Origin: Candidatus Fermentibacterales bacterium
Lineage (GTDB): Bacteria > Fermentibacterota > Fermentibacteria > Fermentibacterales > JAFGKQ01
Direction of reading: 5' to 3'
Length of the DNA: 7,680 bases
NCBI GenBank assembly: GCA_016928495.1
Contig: JAFGKQ010000179.1
Location: 1 to 7,680 of the forward strand
Made by a program: the position numbers and the translations under genes. The stretch's first letter is position 1, and each line of letters starts with the position of its first letter. The notes below the pieces were generated by a model. That model ran no database searches, was not told the origin of the DNA, and worked only from the letters and a program-made list of their open reading frames with translations. This document shows positions 6,818 through 7,680 of this stretch, one piece after another.

Positions 6818-7533
6818 GGCTCCCCCCCGGTCTGAAGGACTCTCACCGGCCGGAAATCCGTGTAGTCACAGGAGGTGAGCATGTAGCGAACACCGTCCAG
6901 GACGCAATTCAGGCCCTCCGGCCATTCCCCCTCCAAGTGGAGGTGCCCGTAAACGCAAGCGGTTACGCAGGCCTTCGAGAGGGTCCTGGAGAAGGCCGTG
7001 GGTCCGGATTCCAGTATGGGCGGGTAGTGCATCATGGCGATGATCGGCTTGGTCGGGGCGGACCTTCGCAGCCTGGCTGCGGCCTCGAGCGACATGCCTA
7101 GCCGCAGCAGCTCGCGTTCGTAGACCTTGCGGTCGGTCTCCTCGTCGAATCCCGGGGTGCCGGGCAGGAGCCATCCCCTGGAGCCGGCGACGATGGCCTC
7201 TTCGGTTGCCACCGCGTCGTTCTGAAGGGCTAGTACGGAATCCGGAAGGGCATCGCGGACTCGCCCGATGGAATCCCACCAGTAGTCGTGGTTGCCCTTC
7301 AGTATGAGCTTGGTTCCGGGGAGCGAGGCCAGCCACTGGAGATCCTCGGCGGCCTGCTCCAGCTTCATCGCCCAGGAGATGTCGCCCGGTACGAGTATCG
7401 TGTCCGTAGGGGCCACCAGGCTCCTCCAGTTGTCCTCGATCTTGCTGTGGTGATTCACCCAGTGGGGCCCGAAGATGTCCATCGGCTTGTCCGAGGCGAA
7501 GGACAGGTGCAGGTCGGATATCGACCAGATCAC
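6814..7533 (-). CDS. Calcineurin-like metallophosphoesterase
   Basis: A cytoplasmic two-metal phosphoesterase, 239 residues, with no signal peptide. All family motifs are intact: DLH (D7, H9), GD (50-51) in VPGDISWAM, GNHD (80-83), metal His in MMHYPP (H169) and GHLH (196-199). Internal SDKPMDIFGPHW and LKGNHDYWWDSI match a group of bacterial phosphohydrolases, common in Firmicutes, whose substrate is not established to my knowledge. The GTG at 7533 is chosen as start because GGAGGG lies 7 nt upstream and the protein then opens with the usual beta-strand MIWSISDLHLS. The frame stays open further upstream, but that part is basic and low-complexity and does not look like protein of this family. 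Its TGA overlaps the TTG start of the ABC-F gene, so the two form one operon. Nucleotide or phosphodiester hydrolysis is likely; the physiological substrate is unknown. Confidence 0.94.
   Translation of the reverse strand: MIWSISDLHLSFASDKPMDIFGPHWVNHHSKIEDNWRSLVAPTDTILVPGDISWAMKLEQAAEDLQWLASLPGTKLILKGNHDYWWDSIGRVRDALPDSVLALQNDAVATEEAIVAGSRGWLLPGTPGFDEETDRKVYERELLRLGMSLEAAARLRRSAPTKPIIAMMHYPPILESGPTAFSRTLSKACVTACVYGHLHLEGEWPEGLNCVLDGVRYMLTSCDYTDFRPVRVLQTGGEP
6820..6828 (-). other. G7 run at the phosphoesterase/ABC-F junction
   Basis: Seven consecutive G on the minus strand (6828-6822), followed by AG, lie in the last codons of the phosphoesterase and just before the ABC-F TTG. It may serve as a close-spaced Shine-Dalgarno. 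Upstream of the TTG the ABC-F frame stays open through this run (CGG GGG GGA GCC), so gaining one G would fuse the two proteins. Confidence 0.4.
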
Positions 7534-7584
7534 AGCCCTACCCTCCTCGCGTAAATCGGGACACGCACCATTTCTCTGTTCAGG

Positions 7585-7613
7585 CGGCATTCGACTCATC
7601 CTGACGGATGCCG
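7585..7613. promoter_or_regulatory. Inverted repeat upstream of the phosphoesterase gene
   Basis: CGGCATTCG (7585-7593) pairs with CGGATGCCG (7605-7613) over 9 bp with one G-U, around an 11-nt loop. It lies about 50 nt before the GTG start, in a 147-nt gene-free stretch (7534-7680) where I find no convincing promoter or other gene. It could be a leader hairpin, an operator, or the terminator of a gene beyond the window; no T-tract follows. Confidence 0.3.
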
Positions 7614-7680
7614 TCCGGTTCCCGCCCCGGGCTCTCTGGCTCCGGTGCCGTCCTCTCGGCAATGGAATACCGGCGTGTCG

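Noticed and set aside
7534-7662. Longer phosphoesterase N-terminus from a TTG at 7662
   Set aside because: The extra 43 residues are basic low complexity, whereas the GTG at 7533 has GGAGGG at good spacing and gives the family's usual N-terminus.
7662-7680. Plus-strand ATG at the right edge as a divergent gene start
   Set aside because: Only six codons are visible and there is no ribosome site upstream.

Overview
The window is GC-rich bacterial chromosome with compact gene packing and no sign of mobile DNA, phage or CRISPR. The host is most likely a diderm (Gram-negative type). One gene encodes a small predicted outer-membrane beta-barrel ending in phenylalanine, and another a lipoprotein. 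Arginine is often encoded by AGG despite the high GC, and TTG or GTG starts are used for three genes. The GluRS resembles the Thermus-type enzyme (GDPHVGTAY and KISKR motifs). This pattern fits poorly sampled FCB-group or candidate-phylum bacteria, but placement at phylum level is a guess.

Layout. Positions 1-1082 (minus) hold most of gltX (glutamyl-tRNA synthetase), cut off by the window's left edge. Upstream of it on the same strand is tRNA-Ser(GCU), 1191-1282, with encoded CCA and a near-consensus sigma70-type promoter (TTGACC-17-CATAAT). Two GCAC/GTGC palindromes about two helical turns apart overlap and flank this promoter. A strong hairpin sits between the tRNA and gltX.

Positions 1500-4309 (plus) form a tight three-gene cluster: a 91-aa lipoprotein, a 438-aa secreted protein of unknown function, and a GT2-like glycosyltransferase with a proline-rich N-terminus and C-terminal membrane helices. 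Gaps are 3 and 8 nt, so it is probably one envelope-related operon. A separate plus-strand gene at 4410-4862 encodes a DUF3996-like outer-membrane beta-barrel.

Positions 7533-4859 (minus) are a two-gene operon: a calcineurin-like metallophosphoesterase whose stop overlaps the TTG start of a full-length ABC-F ATPase (YdiF/Uup type). The ABC-F gene converges on the beta-barrel gene so closely that a single CTAG supplies the stop codons of both, and a perfect 10-bp inverted repeat lies just inside the ABC-F 3' end.

Translation is a recurring theme (GluRS, tRNA-Ser, ABC-F), next to an uncharacterised envelope cluster. I see no obvious new defence or mobile system. The most follow-up-worthy items are the unknown secreted protein and its operon, the paired palindromes at the tRNA promoter, and the overlapping convergent gene ends.
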